This document shows, piece by piece, positions 44,399-55,135 of a stretch of DNA of 55,588 nt (position 1 is the first letter of the stretch; the number at the start of each line of letters is the position of its first letter). The notes beneath the pieces were generated by a model that saw nothing but the letters and a program-made list of their open reading frames with translations, was not told the DNA's origin and made no database searches. The position numbers and the translations under genes were made by a program. This DNA comes from Hyphomicrobiales bacterium. Lineage in GTDB: Bacteria > Pseudomonadota > Alphaproteobacteria > Rhizobiales > Rhizobiaceae. The stretch is from contig UCKS01000020.1 in the NCBI GenBank assembly GCA_900473045.1, positions 1-55,588 on the forward strand, read 5' to 3'.

Positions 44399-45880
44399 AT
44401 GCCGTTGCTTCACGTCGATGCGCTCAGCCGCAGTTTTCAGTCCACGCGCGCCCTCGTAAATGCGACGCTGATCATCGATGCGGGTGAGATCGTCGCCCTG
44501 ATGGGCGCAAACGGCGCCGGCAAATCGACACTGGTGAAAATCCTCTCCGGCGTCCTGCCCGCCGATAGTGGCCTAATAACGCTGAACGGGCAGACATACG
44601 CCCCGCGCACTCCGGCAGAAGCCGCCGCCGCCGGGGTCGTCACCGTCCATCAATCGACTGATCTGGTCGGCGCCGCCGGGCTCAGTGTTGCAGATACGCT
44701 GCTTTTGACGCGCTTCAGCCAGCGCGGCCAGCCCTTCTTCGTCTCCCGCGCCAGCATCAGGCGGCAAGCGCAGGCAATCCTCGACATCGCCGGTTTCGAT
44801 CTGCCGCTGGACCGCGACTTCGCCGACTTGACTGCTGCCGACCGTCAGCTGGTGGCCATTGCCCGCGCACTCGCCAACCGGGCAGACTTGCTGATCCTCG
44901 ACGAACCGACCGCCAGCCTTTCCATTGCCGAAAGCCAGCGCCTGTTTAGCATTCTCAAGCGCCTGCGCGATGGTGGCCTCGCAATCCTCTATATCTCCCA
45001 CAGGACCGCCGATCTGGAAGCAATTGCCAGCAGGGTGCTCGTCATGCGCGGCGGCGCAGTCGCTGGCGCCTTTAAGCGCCCAATCGATTTTAGCGCCGCC
45101 ATCGAAACGATGATCGGCCGCAAGCTGCAATCGGCCCGGCCCGGCATTCGCCTCGCTGAAGGAGCACCGGTCCTCGAACTGCGCGACGCGCGGCTGTTGC
45201 CCGGCTCCGCGCCGTTCGATCTCACTGTCCATACCGGCGAGGTGGTGGCCATCACCGGTGTGCTGGGTGCAGGCAAGAGCCGCTTGCTCTCTGCGATCTT
45301 CGGCGCCGGCCGCCTTGCCGCCGGAGAGATGTATCTGGACGGCCGCCGGCACCGACCACAAACACCGGCGGAGGCGATTGCCGCCGGTGTCGCTATGGCA
45401 GCGGAAGACCGGCATCGGTCTTCGCTGATGCCGGCCGATTGGCCGGGAAGCTCGCTGGCAGCCACCATCAGCCTGCCGCATCTTGCCAAATGGTATCCGC
45501 ACGGCCTGCTATTTGGCGGCCGCGAACGGCGCGAGGCAGAAAAGGCCATCGACCGCCTCCACATCAAGGCATCCGGACCGCTGGCGCCGATAACCTCGCT
45601 TTCCGGCGGCAATCAACAGAAGGTGGTTCTCGCCCGCTGGGAAGCGGAACCGAGCCGGCTTCTACTGCTCGACGAACCCTTCCAGGGCGTCGATGTCGGC
45701 GCCCGCCACGATATCATCCAGGCCATCCGAAGCCGCAGCGACCGTGCCACCCTGATCGCCACCTCCGATCCGGAGGAAGCTCACGAAGTTGCCGACCGCA
45801 TTCTCATCATCGACCACCACAGCCTTGTCGCAGCGCCGCAGGGCACGCCATCCGACCTCCCGCAGGAAATTCACGCATGA
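44399..45880 (+). CDS. ribose-type ABC ATPase (two ABC domains), first importer
   Basis: A 493-aa double nucleotide-binding protein of the RbsA/MglA type. Domain 1 has Walker A GANGAGKST and Walker B LLILDEPTASLS, with a divergent signature LTAADRQ. Domain 2 has Walker A GVLGAGKSR, signature LSGGNQQKVVLARW and LLLLDEPFQGVDVGARHDI. The domain 2 Walker A keeps its Lys, whereas it is lost in the second importer's ATPase. The stop overlaps the permease start (ATGA). Confidence 0.9.
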   Translation: MPLLHVDALSRSFQSTRALVNATLIIDAGEIVALMGANGAGKSTLVKILSGVLPADSGLITLNGQTYAPRTPAEAAAAGVVTVHQSTDLVGAAGLSVADTLLLTRFSQRGQPFFVSRASIRRQAQAILDIAGFDLPLDRDFADLTAADRQLVAIARALANRADLLILDEPTASLSIAESQRLFSILKRLRDGGLAILYISHRTADLEAIASRVLVMRGGAVAGAFKRPIDFSAAIETMIGRKLQSARPGIRLAEGAPVLELRDARLLPGSAPFDLTVHTGEVVAITGVLGAGKSRLLSAIFGAGRLAAGEMYLDGRRHRPQTPAEAIAAGVAMAAEDRHRSSLMPADWPGSSLAATISLPHLAKWYPHGLLFGGRERREAEKAIDRLHIKASGPLAPITSLSGGNQQKVVLARWEAEPSRLLLLDEPFQGVDVGARHDIIQAIRSRSDRATLIATSDPEEAHEVADRILIIDHHSLVAAPQGTPSDLPQEIHA

Positions 45881-46938
45881 CATCGATCATTGACGAAACC
45901 GCTCCGCCGGTGCCGCGCAGCGCAAACACAAGCGCCGCAACATCGACCTGGCTTGCAGATCTTGGCACAACGTTGAGATCCGGAGCGGTCTTCATTCTTC
46001 TTGCCGCGCTGCTCATCGGTTTCTCCACGGCCGAGCCTGCCTTTGCCAATCTCGGCAACCTGATGAGCATCCTGCAGGCCGTTGCCGTCGTCGCCATTCT
46101 GGGGGCTGGCGTCACCGTCACGCTCGCCGTTGGCGGTTTCGATCTGTCGATCGGCGCGATTGCCGCCTCCAGCGTCATGGCCGCCAGCTATGCGATGATC
46201 GTCTGGGGACTTGATACCTATGCCACCGTACCGCTGGTGCTTGCCTTCGGGGCGTTGATCGGCCTAGTCAACGCCTTCCTCATCGTCCGGCTGAAGGTTC
46301 CCGATCTGCTGGCCACGCTGTCGATGATGTTCCTGCTCTCCGGCCTGCAACTGATCCCGACCGCCGGCCGATCGATCTCCGCCGGACTGATCCTACCGAA
46401 CGGAACGACAGCCAGCGGCGCTTATGACCCCGCATTCCTTTTGATCGGCCGCGCCAGCCTTTTCGGCATCGTCCCGGTATCCGTGGTGCTGATGGCCCTC
46501 GTCGCCATTGCGCTCTTCGTTCTGACGGAACGGACCCGTATCGGCCGCCTGCTGTTTGCCACCGGCGGCAATGAAATTGCCACGCGGCTGGCGGGTGCAT
46601 CGACGGCGCGGCTGAAGACGCTCGCCTATGTGATTTCCGGCACGCTTGCCGCCCTCGGTGGCATTGTCGTTGCCGCCCGCGTCGGGCGTGGCGACGTCTC
46701 CTCCGGCGGCTCGTTGCTGATGGACGCGGTGGCCGCCGCGCTGATCGGCTTTACGGTGCTTGGAAAACGGCGGCCGAATGTTCTCGGCACCATCGTCGGC
46801 GCCGTCTTCGTCGGCGTCCTGCTCAACGGCCTCACCATGCTCAACGCCCCCTATTACACGCAGGATTTCGTCAAGGGCGCCGTCCTCGTTGGGGCCTTGG
46901 CGCTAACCTATGGCACGGGCCGCAGCACCTCCTCCTGA
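45877..46938 (+). CDS. ribose-type ABC permease, first importer
   Basis: A 353-aa inner-membrane permease of the RbsC family. It starts at the ATG that overlaps the ATPase stop, with CGCAGGAAATTCACGC upstream. Typical stretches are VTVTLAVGGFDLSIGAIAASSVMAASYA and ALIGFTVLGKRRPNVLGTIVGAVFVGVLLNGL. Only one permease is present, so a homodimer is expected, unlike the two-permease second importer. Confidence 0.9.
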   Translation: MTSIIDETAPPVPRSANTSAATSTWLADLGTTLRSGAVFILLAALLIGFSTAEPAFANLGNLMSILQAVAVVAILGAGVTVTLAVGGFDLSIGAIAASSVMAASYAMIVWGLDTYATVPLVLAFGALIGLVNAFLIVRLKVPDLLATLSMMFLLSGLQLIPTAGRSISAGLILPNGTTASGAYDPAFLLIGRASLFGIVPVSVVLMALVAIALFVLTERTRIGRLLFATGGNEIATRLAGASTARLKTLAYVISGTLAALGGIVVAARVGRGDVSSGGSLLMDAVAAALIGFTVLGKRRPNVLGTIVGAVFVGVLLNGLTMLNAPYYTQDFVKGAVLVGALALTYGTGRSTSS

Positions 46939-47050
46939 CAGTGTCCAACCGCCGGGATTTCGCCCATCCTGGTGGCTTCCACGTCCAAGTTTTCCGGCCG
47001 CCGCCCCATCTTTGGAAATTTCTTCCTCGGCAAACCCTTTAATACACTTA

Positions 47051-47064
47051 TTCTATAGACATTA
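47051..47064 (+). promoter_or_regulatory. TATAGACTAT-type element, site 5
   Basis: TTCTATAGACATTA, 19 bp before the start of the second binding-protein gene. It keeps the TATAGAC core. Confidence 0.5.
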
Positions 47065-47082
47065 TTTAATCGGGGATTGACC

Positions 47083-48093
47083 ATGACACAGGAAAAACCG
47101 GCACAGGGCGTCGGCCGCCGTGACCTTTTGAAACTCTCGGCAGTCGCAGGTGCGGCAATTGCTGGCGCAAGCCTGATAGGCAACCGGACGGCCGCAGCCG
47201 CAGAGGAACTCTCGCTGAAGGGCAAGCGCATCGCCATCAGCGCCACCGGCACCGATCATTTCTTCGACCTTCAGGCCTACAATGCCCAGATCGAGGAAGT
47301 GAAGCGTCTCGGCGGCGAACCGATCGCAGTCGATGCCGGCCGCAACGATGGCAAGCTGGTGTCGCAGCTGCAGACGCTGATTGCCCAGAAGCCGGATGCT
47401 ATCGTCCAGATCCTCGGCACGCTCAGTGTCATCGATCCCTGGCTGAAGAAGGCGCGCGATGCAGGCATACCGGTTCTGACCGTCGATGTCGGCTCGACCC
47501 ATTCGATCAACAACACCACCTCCGACAATTGGGGCATCGGCAAGGATCTGGCACTGCAGCTCGTGTCCGACATCGGCGGTGAAGGCAATATCGTCGTCTT
47601 CAACGGCTTTTACGGCGTCACCCCCTGCGCCATTCGCTACGACCAACTCGTCAACGTCGTCAAATATTTCCCGAAGGTGAAAATCCTCGAGCCAGAATTG
47701 CGCGACGTCATCCCGAACACGGTTCAGGACGCCTTCACGCAGATCACCGCACTTCTCAACAAATATCCGGAGAAGGGCTTGATCAAGGCGATCTGGTCGG
47801 CCTGGGACATTCCGCAGCTCGGTGCAACGCAGGCGGTTGCCGCCGCCGGCCGCAACGAGATCCGCACCTATGGCGTCGATGGCAGCCCGGAAGTGCTGCA
47901 GCTCGTCGCCGATCCGAACTCACCGGCCGGTGCCGACGTGGCGCAGCAACCGGCCGAAATCGGCCGCACGGCAATCCAGAATGTCGCCAAGCTTCTCGCT
48001 GGCCAGACACTGCCGCGCGAAACTTACGTGCATGCGCTGATCGCCAACAAGGCCAACGTCAACGAAGTCACCAAGAAGCTCGGTATCGGCTGA
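47083..48093 (+). CDS. sugar-type periplasmic binding protein with Tat-like signal, second importer
   Basis: A 336-aa ribose-binding-family protein. The ATG at 47083 is chosen (CGGGG upstream); a TTG lies two codons earlier. The N terminus has a twin-arginine signal, GVGRRDLLKLSAVAGAAIAGA, ahead of the cleavage region TAAAAEE, suggesting export of folded protein. The mature part begins KGKRIAISATGTDHFFDLQAYNAQIEEVKRLGG. It precedes a complete set of ATPase and two permeases. Tat export is unusual among sugar-binding proteins and may reflect a bound cofactor or fast folding. Confidence 0.88.
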   Translation: MTQEKPAQGVGRRDLLKLSAVAGAAIAGASLIGNRTAAAAEELSLKGKRIAISATGTDHFFDLQAYNAQIEEVKRLGGEPIAVDAGRNDGKLVSQLQTLIAQKPDAIVQILGTLSVIDPWLKKARDAGIPVLTVDVGSTHSINNTTSDNWGIGKDLALQLVSDIGGEGNIVVFNGFYGVTPCAIRYDQLVNVVKYFPKVKILEPELRDVIPNTVQDAFTQITALLNKYPEKGLIKAIWSAWDIPQLGATQAVAAAGRNEIRTYGVDGSPEVLQLVADPNSPAGADVAQQPAEIGRTAIQNVAKLLAGQTLPRETYVHALIANKANVNEVTKKLGIG

Positions 48094-48109
48094 CGCCATC
48101 AAGCCTTGA

Positions 48110-48136
48110 GGCGATCCGGAGCATATCCGGATCGCC
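48110..48136 (+). other. strong intercistronic hairpin between binding-protein and ATPase genes
   Basis: GGCGATCCGGA and TCCGGATCGCC form a perfect 11-bp stem with a 5-base loop (GCATA), 17 bp after the binding-protein stop. There is no T-run. Hairpins here commonly protect the binding-protein mRNA 3' end and give it higher expression than the membrane subunits. Confidence 0.6.
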
Positions 48137-48171
48137 ATTCCACATGGGTCGATCATCAGGACAGTTTTTCC

Positions 48172-49699
<1,528 letters not shown>

Positions 49700-49710
<11 letters not shown>

Positions 49711-50728
49711 TATCCAGCTCGCCCCCGTCATCCATTTTGAACCGGGCGCACAGTCATTCAAGCCGAGCCGGGGCGGCAATCTCGCCGCCAGTGCGCTGCG
49801 CGCCGGATCGCTGCTTGCCTTCGTTGCCATCCTTTTCGTCTTTTCACTGACCGCGCCATATTTTCTCAGCGTCGGCAATATCGGCAACGTGCTGGGCCAA
49901 TCGGCTATCTCCGGCATCCTGGCCATCGGCCTGACCGTCGTGCTGATCGCCGGCGGCTCCAACGTCGTCACCGGCGGAATAGACCTGTCGCTTGCCGCCA
50001 ATATGGGCCTGAGCGCCGCAGTCTATGCGACAACAGTGCAACTCGGATATGGCGATGCGGCTGCAGTTGCAGCCGCCCTCGTCACCGGCTTCCTGATCGG
50101 TGTGGTCAACGCCGCCGCCGTCGTCGGCGCAGGCATCGTGCCGCTGCTCGCAACACTGGCCGTGATGAACATCGTGGCCGGCCTCGAGCTGGTGCTGACG
50201 CAGAATACCGTCATTCCCGCCTCGACGCCGCTGCTCACGGCTTTGTCGTCCTCCGGACCTCTGGGCATTCCGGCACTTGCCTATGTGCTGCTCGTCTTCA
50301 CGCTGATCGCAGCCGCCATCGTACAATATACGCCAGCGGGGCTGCGGCTCTACGCCGTCGGCGAGTTTCCCGATGCCGCCCGCGCCGCCGGCCTGCCGGT
50401 CCGCCGTTTGGTCGCCAGCGCCTTCATCGCCAGTGGTCTCTGCGGCGGGTTTGCCGGTGTGTTGTCGGTCTCCAATCTCAGCGGCAGCACCACGGGCTCC
50501 GGCGAGATGCTGCTGCCGGTGGTGGTGACCGCCCTGCTTGGCTCCGTCTTCTCGCGGCGACTGGTGCCGACCGTAATCGGTACGCTCCTCTCCACTCTGT
50601 TCGTCGGGTTCCTGGTCAACGGTTTTCAGCTTCTCAACATTTCAAGCGTGCTGGTCAGCGGCGTTCAGGGTCTGCTGATCCTGCTCGTCGTTTCGGCAAC
50701 GACATTGCTGCGCAGGCAGGAGGCCTGA
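49700..50728 (+). CDS. ribose-type ABC permease, second importer, subunit 1
   Basis: A 342-aa RbsC-family inner-membrane protein. The ATG at 49700 has GGAGGTTCTCCGCC upstream, inside the end of the ATPase gene. Typical stretches are GLTVVLIAGGSNVVTGGIDLSLAANMGLSAAV and VVVTALLGSVFSRRLVPTVIGTLLSTLFVGFLVNGF. The second permease starts 2 bp after its stop. The pair probably forms a heterodimer. Confidence 0.9.
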
Positions 50729-50730
50729 TC

Positions 50731-51726
50731 ATGACCTTGCAGACCTCCGCAACCGCCCCATCCATCCCTCGTGCCGTCATCGGCGTGATCGTCAACAATG
50801 CCCTTGTGCTGGCGCTCATCACGGTGTTTGCCATCTTCTCCTTGGCAAGCCCGACATTTCTCACCATCGCCAACCTGCAGAGCATTCTCGTTAACAATTT
50901 CACGCTGCTCGCCATCGTCGCCATCGCCATGACCTTTGCCGTCTCGGTTGGCGGCATCGATCTCTCGGTCGGTACGGCCGTCGATTTCGCCAGCTTCGCC
51001 TTTGTCTCCCTGGTTCTCGCCGGCCAGCCGGTCGCGGTCGCAGCCTTGGCAGGCCTTGGCGCTGGAGCTGCGGTCGGGGCCTTTAATGCTGTGCTGATTT
51101 CCGGCATCGGCATCTCGCCGTTTCTCGCCACGCTCGGCACGCTGTTCATCGGCCGCAGCATCCAGCAGCTTCTGACCAATGGCGGCAACCCGGTCTACCT
51201 GCCGCCATCAGGCATTCCCGAAGCCTTCCGCTTTCTCGGACGTGGCGCCATCGCTGGCATCCCGGTTCCGCTCATCCTCGCTGCTATCACCATCCTTGGC
51301 GCGACTGTGATCCTCACCCGCGCCCGCTTCGGCCGTGTCGCTCTGGCAATCGGCATCCAGACAAGCGTCGTGCGCTATTCCGGCATCGCGGCGCGCGCCC
51401 ATGTCGCGGTGGCCTTCATTCTGGCCGGCCTGATCGCTGCAGTGGCCGGACTGATCCTGTCGGCGACGGTTACCGTCTACATCCCCTCCTCCGGCAGCGC
51501 TTTCCTGCTCAACGCCATCGGCGCCACCTTCATCGGCACGACGCTCTCGCGCCTCGGCCGCCCCAACATCCCCGGCACCGTGCTCGGCGTGCTGCTGCTC
51601 GGTATCGTCGCCAACGGTCTGCTGCTCACCGGCCTGAACTTCTACTGGCAACAGGTCGGCACAGGCCTGCTGATCTTCGCCGTGCTGGCACTAAGCTTCA
51701 TCACCCGGCGCAAGGCCTCCGCCTGA
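50731..51726 (+). CDS. ribose-type ABC permease, second importer, subunit 2
   Basis: A 331-aa RbsC-family protein. Typical stretches are AIAMTFAVSVGGIDLSVGTAVDFASFAFVSLVL and AIGATFIGTTLSRLGRPNIPGTVLGVLLLGIVANGLLLTGL. It is the last gene of the second importer operon and ends about 110 bp before a convergent gene. Confidence 0.9.
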   Translation: MTLQTSATAPSIPRAVIGVIVNNALVLALITVFAIFSLASPTFLTIANLQSILVNNFTLLAIVAIAMTFAVSVGGIDLSVGTAVDFASFAFVSLVLAGQPVAVAALAGLGAGAAVGAFNAVLISGIGISPFLATLGTLFIGRSIQQLLTNGGNPVYLPPSGIPEAFRFLGRGAIAGIPVPLILAAITILGATVILTRARFGRVALAIGIQTSVVRYSGIAARAHVAVAFILAGLIAAVAGLILSATVTVYIPSSGSAFLLNAIGATFIGTTLSRLGRPNIPGTVLGVLLLGIVANGLLLTGLNFYWQQVGTGLLIFAVLALSFITRRKASA

Positions 51727-51802
51727 CGTCAAACTGAGGCTTTCGCCTGTAGGCGCAGGAATGCCAAGATTGGCGACGCTCAACGAACGGATCAGAGTGA
51801 CA

Positions 51803-51832
51803 CGAAAAACCGCCGGCACCCACCACCGGTGG
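51803..51832 (-). terminator. likely terminator of the META/MliC gene
   Basis: On the minus strand CCACCGG and CCGGCGG form a 7-bp stem with one mismatch, followed by TTTTTCGTGT, just after the stop at 51839. Confidence 0.5.
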
Positions 51833-51838
51833 ACGGGC

Positions 51839-52552
51839 TCATTCCACTTTCGAGCAGGTGACGCCCGGGGCGTTGTCGCCCTTCCTTGTGTCGACCAAGG
51901 TTGCCTCGTCACCCTTCGTCCACCAGACATATTGCCCGCCCGCATATTTGGCGCCCGATCCAGAGAGCACGTTTGACGCAACCACGAACTCGCCGCCGAT
52001 TGTCAGTGTGACCAGCGAGACCGGACCGGCATTGATATATTCGGCAGCAACGAATTTGCCCGCGCAGTCGTAACGTACAGCTTGCCGGTCTATCGTCCGG
52101 GCACCGGGAATATTGATCAGCACATCCGACGACACCGTATGCGGAGCAAGTCGCAGAGCCGTCTTTGAATCGGCTTTCGTCAAAACCAGCTTCGTTTCTT
52201 CGATCTTCCAGGACAGCCCGGTCTTCAGAGCCGCGAAAAACTTCGACTCCTGATCCATCACCGCCGGCACGCACATCTTGCGTGTCGAACCTGCAGGGCC
52301 AAAGACGAGTTCCCCGTCCTTCAGATCGAAGGTGCCGGTGTAATTGTTGCAGCCGGCAAAGCCGGAATAGGTGCCGTCATCGTTGATTTCCAGTGTCGTC
52401 TGCAGAAAGTCGATGACGCCGACGCCACCGATATCCTCGGCCAGCCATGTCCCCACCAGCGCGTTCGGCACCGATTCGGCCGCAACGGTAGAGACCGACG
52501 TGACGTCGATCAATACGCAGGAACAGGAAAGAAACAGCGCAAGTTTCAACAT
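51839..52552 (-). CDS. META-domain plus MliC-domain envelope protein
   Basis: A 237-aa secreted protein. The ATG at 52552 is preferred because GGAAAGG lies 10 bp upstream; ATG codons at 52561 and 52603 are alternatives. After the signal peptide (MLKLALFLSCSCVLIDVTSVSTVAA), residues about 32-130 form a META/HslJ domain (LVGTWLAEDIGG...GFAGCNNYTGTFDL...STRKMCVPAVMDQESKFFAAL). Residues about 155-235 form an MliC-like lysozyme-inhibitor domain (VRYDCAGKFVAAEYINAG...YAGGQYVWWTKGDEATL). MliC proteins inhibit C-type lysozymes. The signal's C region (SCSC) does not form a clear lipobox. Confidence 0.78.
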   Translation of the reverse strand: MLKLALFLSCSCVLIDVTSVSTVAAESVPNALVGTWLAEDIGGVGVIDFLQTTLEINDDGTYSGFAGCNNYTGTFDLKDGELVFGPAGSTRKMCVPAVMDQESKFFAALKTGLSWKIEETKLVLTKADSKTALRLAPHTVSSDVLINIPGARTIDRQAVRYDCAGKFVAAEYINAGPVSLVTLTIGGEFVVASNVLSGSGAKYAGGQYVWWTKGDEATLVDTRKGDNAPGVTCSKVE

Positions 52553-52718
52553 CAGGAACATCCTTTCCGGCAAACGGCAGGTGTGGCCCGCCCGCTGGGT
52601 CAATGATTCGCAGCACCTGCGACCCTATCGCCAACACCCGGAGCGAGGCTACCCTTGTTGGCATCAGCTTTCACCTGTAGAGCCTAACATGAAAAACAAA
52701 AAATAATGGGACTTGGCC

Positions 52719-53912
52719 ATGACCTCCGGCGCGCAAGCCAAACGCCGCTTGACCATTCTGGGCTCGACGGGCTCGATCGGTACCAACACGCTCGACGTCA
52801 TTCGCCAGCTTGGCGGACGCGACGCATTCGACATTGCCGCGCTAACCGGTAACGGCAATGTCGCGCTGCTTGCCGAACAGGCAAAGGCAGCAGGCGCCGA
52901 ACTCGCCGTCACTGCCGATGAAGGCCAGTATGAAAACCTCAAGGCAGCGTTGGCCGGAACCGGCATCGAGGTCGCAGCCGGGCGCAATGGCCTGATCGAA
53001 GCTGCCGAGCGTGACGCGGGCTGGGTCATGGCCGCCATTGTCGGTACGGCGGGTCTTGCCCCGACACTGGCTGCAGCACGGCGCGGTGCTGACATCGCGC
53101 TTGCCAACAAGGAATGCCTGGTTTCCGCCGGCGATCTCTTCGTGGCCGCCGTCCACGCCGGAGGCGGTAAGCTGCTGCCGGTCGATAGCGAGCACAATGC
53201 CATTTATCAGGTGCTGGAAGAGCATCAGCGCCATGCCGTCGAGCGTGTCATCCTCACCGCATCCGGTGGTCCATTCCGCCGTTCGACGCTGACGGAGATG
53301 CGCGATGTCACCGCCGCAACGGCTCGGGCCCATCCAAACTGGTCGATGGGGCTGAAGATCTCGATCGACAGCGCCTCGATGTTCAACAAGGCGCTCGAGA
53401 TGATAGAGGCCAAGCATCTTTTCGGCATGCGGCCCGACCAGATCGAAGTGATCGTCCATCCGCAATCGGTCATCCATTCGATGGTCGGCTATAGCGACGG
53501 TTCCGTGCTGGCGCAGCTCGGCTGCCCCGATATGCGCACCGCCATCGGCTACGCGCTGTCGCATCCGGCGCGTCCGGCGCTCAATGTCGAGCGCCTGGAT
53601 TTTGCAAAGCTGTCGCGGCTTGACTTCGAAGCGCCGGATGAGGAACGCTTCCCGGCGCTGCGCCTTGCACGATTGTCCATGCAGCGCGGCGGCATGCAGA
53701 GCGCGGTGCTGAATGGCGCCAAGGAAGTGGCCCTGGAAGCCTTCATCAGCGGACATGTCGGCTTCCTGCAGATGGCCGAGATCACCGAGACCGTCATGGA
53801 GGCGATGACTGCTATACCGGCAGCATCCAGCATGGACGATGTTTTTGCCGTCGATGGCGAAGCACGGCGCATCGCAAAGACGATCGTCGACCGTGAGGCC
53901 GCTGCGGCCTGA
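52719..53912 (+). CDS. dxr: 1-deoxy-D-xylulose 5-phosphate reductoisomerase
   Basis: A 397-aa cytoplasmic enzyme making 2-C-methylerythritol 4-phosphate, the second step of the non-mevalonate isoprenoid pathway. Landmarks are the NADPH motif LTILGSTGSIGTNTLDV, LANKECLVSAGDLF, PVDSEHNAIYQVLEE (metal site), ASGGPFRRS, and MFNKALEMIEAKHLFGM. The ATG at 52719 follows GGGACTTGGCC; a TTG two codons earlier is also open. It ends 7 bp from a convergent hydrolase gene. Confidence 0.97.
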   Translation: MTSGAQAKRRLTILGSTGSIGTNTLDVIRQLGGRDAFDIAALTGNGNVALLAEQAKAAGAELAVTADEGQYENLKAALAGTGIEVAAGRNGLIEAAERDAGWVMAAIVGTAGLAPTLAAARRGADIALANKECLVSAGDLFVAAVHAGGGKLLPVDSEHNAIYQVLEEHQRHAVERVILTASGGPFRRSTLTEMRDVTAATARAHPNWSMGLKISIDSASMFNKALEMIEAKHLFGMRPDQIEVIVHPQSVIHSMVGYSDGSVLAQLGCPDMRTAIGYALSHPARPALNVERLDFAKLSRLDFEAPDEERFPALRLARLSMQRGGMQSAVLNGAKEVALEAFISGHVGFLQMAEITETVMEAMTAIPAASSMDDVFAVDGEARRIAKTIVDREAAAA

Positions 53913-53919
53913 AACCAGG

Positions 53920-55038
53920 TTAGACCGCGTAAACGGCCTCGACGATCTTGCCGGGGAACTCACCCATGCAGCCTTCAAGTGCATTGTTGCTCATGCTGAG
54001 CACCGTCAGCTCGTTGGCCCGATCGATGAACCAGCTGTGACCGTACACACCGCCCCAGCGGACTGTTCCGGCCGGCTGCGGCGTCAGCGCCTCTGCCGGA
54101 TCCTCGACCACAGCGCCGAAGTAACCGAAGGAGCAGCCAGGATCTGAGACCAGCGCACCGATGCGATTGGAAAGGCCGAGACCCACCATTTCCGGCTTGA
54201 GAACGGCGCCGCCGCCTGAGCGCAATGTCTCCAGAAATACAAGAAAATCACCAGCCGTTCCCACCATGCCGGCGCCGCCGGATTGAAACGCCCTGGGATT
54301 GAATATCCGTGAGGGTGAAAAGCCGAGCGTCCAGCCTCCATCTCCCGGCCCAAAATAGGGATCGCTCATGCGCACAGCGGCCGGATGGGAATCAGCATAG
54401 GGCACGGCAAGCCGCGCAGGATCGGTGACATGAAACCGGCTATCGACCATCCCGAGAGCACCGGCAATGTATGTCACGACCGCATCTTCCAGCGATCCGC
54501 CGTGAACCTTGGCGAGGATCGCACCAAGAATGTCGGTTGCGAACGAGTAACCCCATTGCGTTCCCGGAGGGAAAGCCAATGGCACGGCATTGTGGCGGCT
54601 AAAATTGGCTTCGCAATCCAGATCTGTGTCCAGCAGTCCGCAGGTGATGGCTTGGTCGTCAGACAGATGCTCGAGCGCCAGATCATAGACAAGACCCGAT
54701 GTATGAGTGAGCAGATGATGGATGGAGATATCCGCCGCTCCACCATCCGGCGCCTTTGGCTGGAACCACGGCAGGTGTTCGGCAACTCGATCTGACACTG
54801 CCATCAGGCCGCGATCGATCATCGCCAGGGCCGTTGCCGCAACGATCGGCTTGGTCAGCGAGGCCATGCGGAAAATCGTATCGAACTCGACCGGTTTGCC
54901 CGCTTCCCGGTCGGAAAAACCTGCTGCGCGGCGGAAAAGCGGTTGGCCATGCTGATAGGCAAGAACAACGGTTCCGGTAATCTTTCCGGTTTCGAGAAAC
55001 CGGTCGATCACCTGATTGAGCCTGTGCTCGATGCCCAT
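53920..55038 (-). CDS. beta-lactamase-fold serine hydrolase (class C / esterase type)
   Basis: A 372-aa protein. The ATG at 55038 has CAGGAGTTCTCTGC upstream. The nucleophile motif SLTK lies in FRMASLTKPIVAATAL near residue 73, and the tyrosine motif appears as YSF in GTQWGYSFATDILGAI. The C-terminal GGVYGHSWFID takes the place of the KTG box. No signal peptide is evident, which suits cytoplasmic esterases of family VIII better than secreted beta-lactamases. It lies next to hemA in the same orientation without obvious functional link. Confidence 0.85.
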   Translation of the reverse strand: MGIEHRLNQVIDRFLETGKITGTVVLAYQHGQPLFRRAAGFSDREAGKPVEFDTIFRMASLTKPIVAATALAMIDRGLMAVSDRVAEHLPWFQPKAPDGGAADISIHHLLTHTSGLVYDLALEHLSDDQAITCGLLDTDLDCEANFSRHNAVPLAFPPGTQWGYSFATDILGAILAKVHGGSLEDAVVTYIAGALGMVDSRFHVTDPARLAVPYADSHPAAVRMSDPYFGPGDGGWTLGFSPSRIFNPRAFQSGGAGMVGTAGDFLVFLETLRSGGGAVLKPEMVGLGLSNRIGALVSDPGCSFGYFGAVVEDPAEALTPQPAGTVRWGGVYGHSWFIDRANELTVLSMSNNALEGCMGEFPGKIVEAVYAV

Positions 55039-55135
55039 GCAGAGAACTCCTGAAAGACCGTCCAGAATCAAAAATGCGGATCATCTTTCGACAATCCGCA
55101 TTGGAAATTCAAGCCTTTGGCAATGAGTCCCTGGC

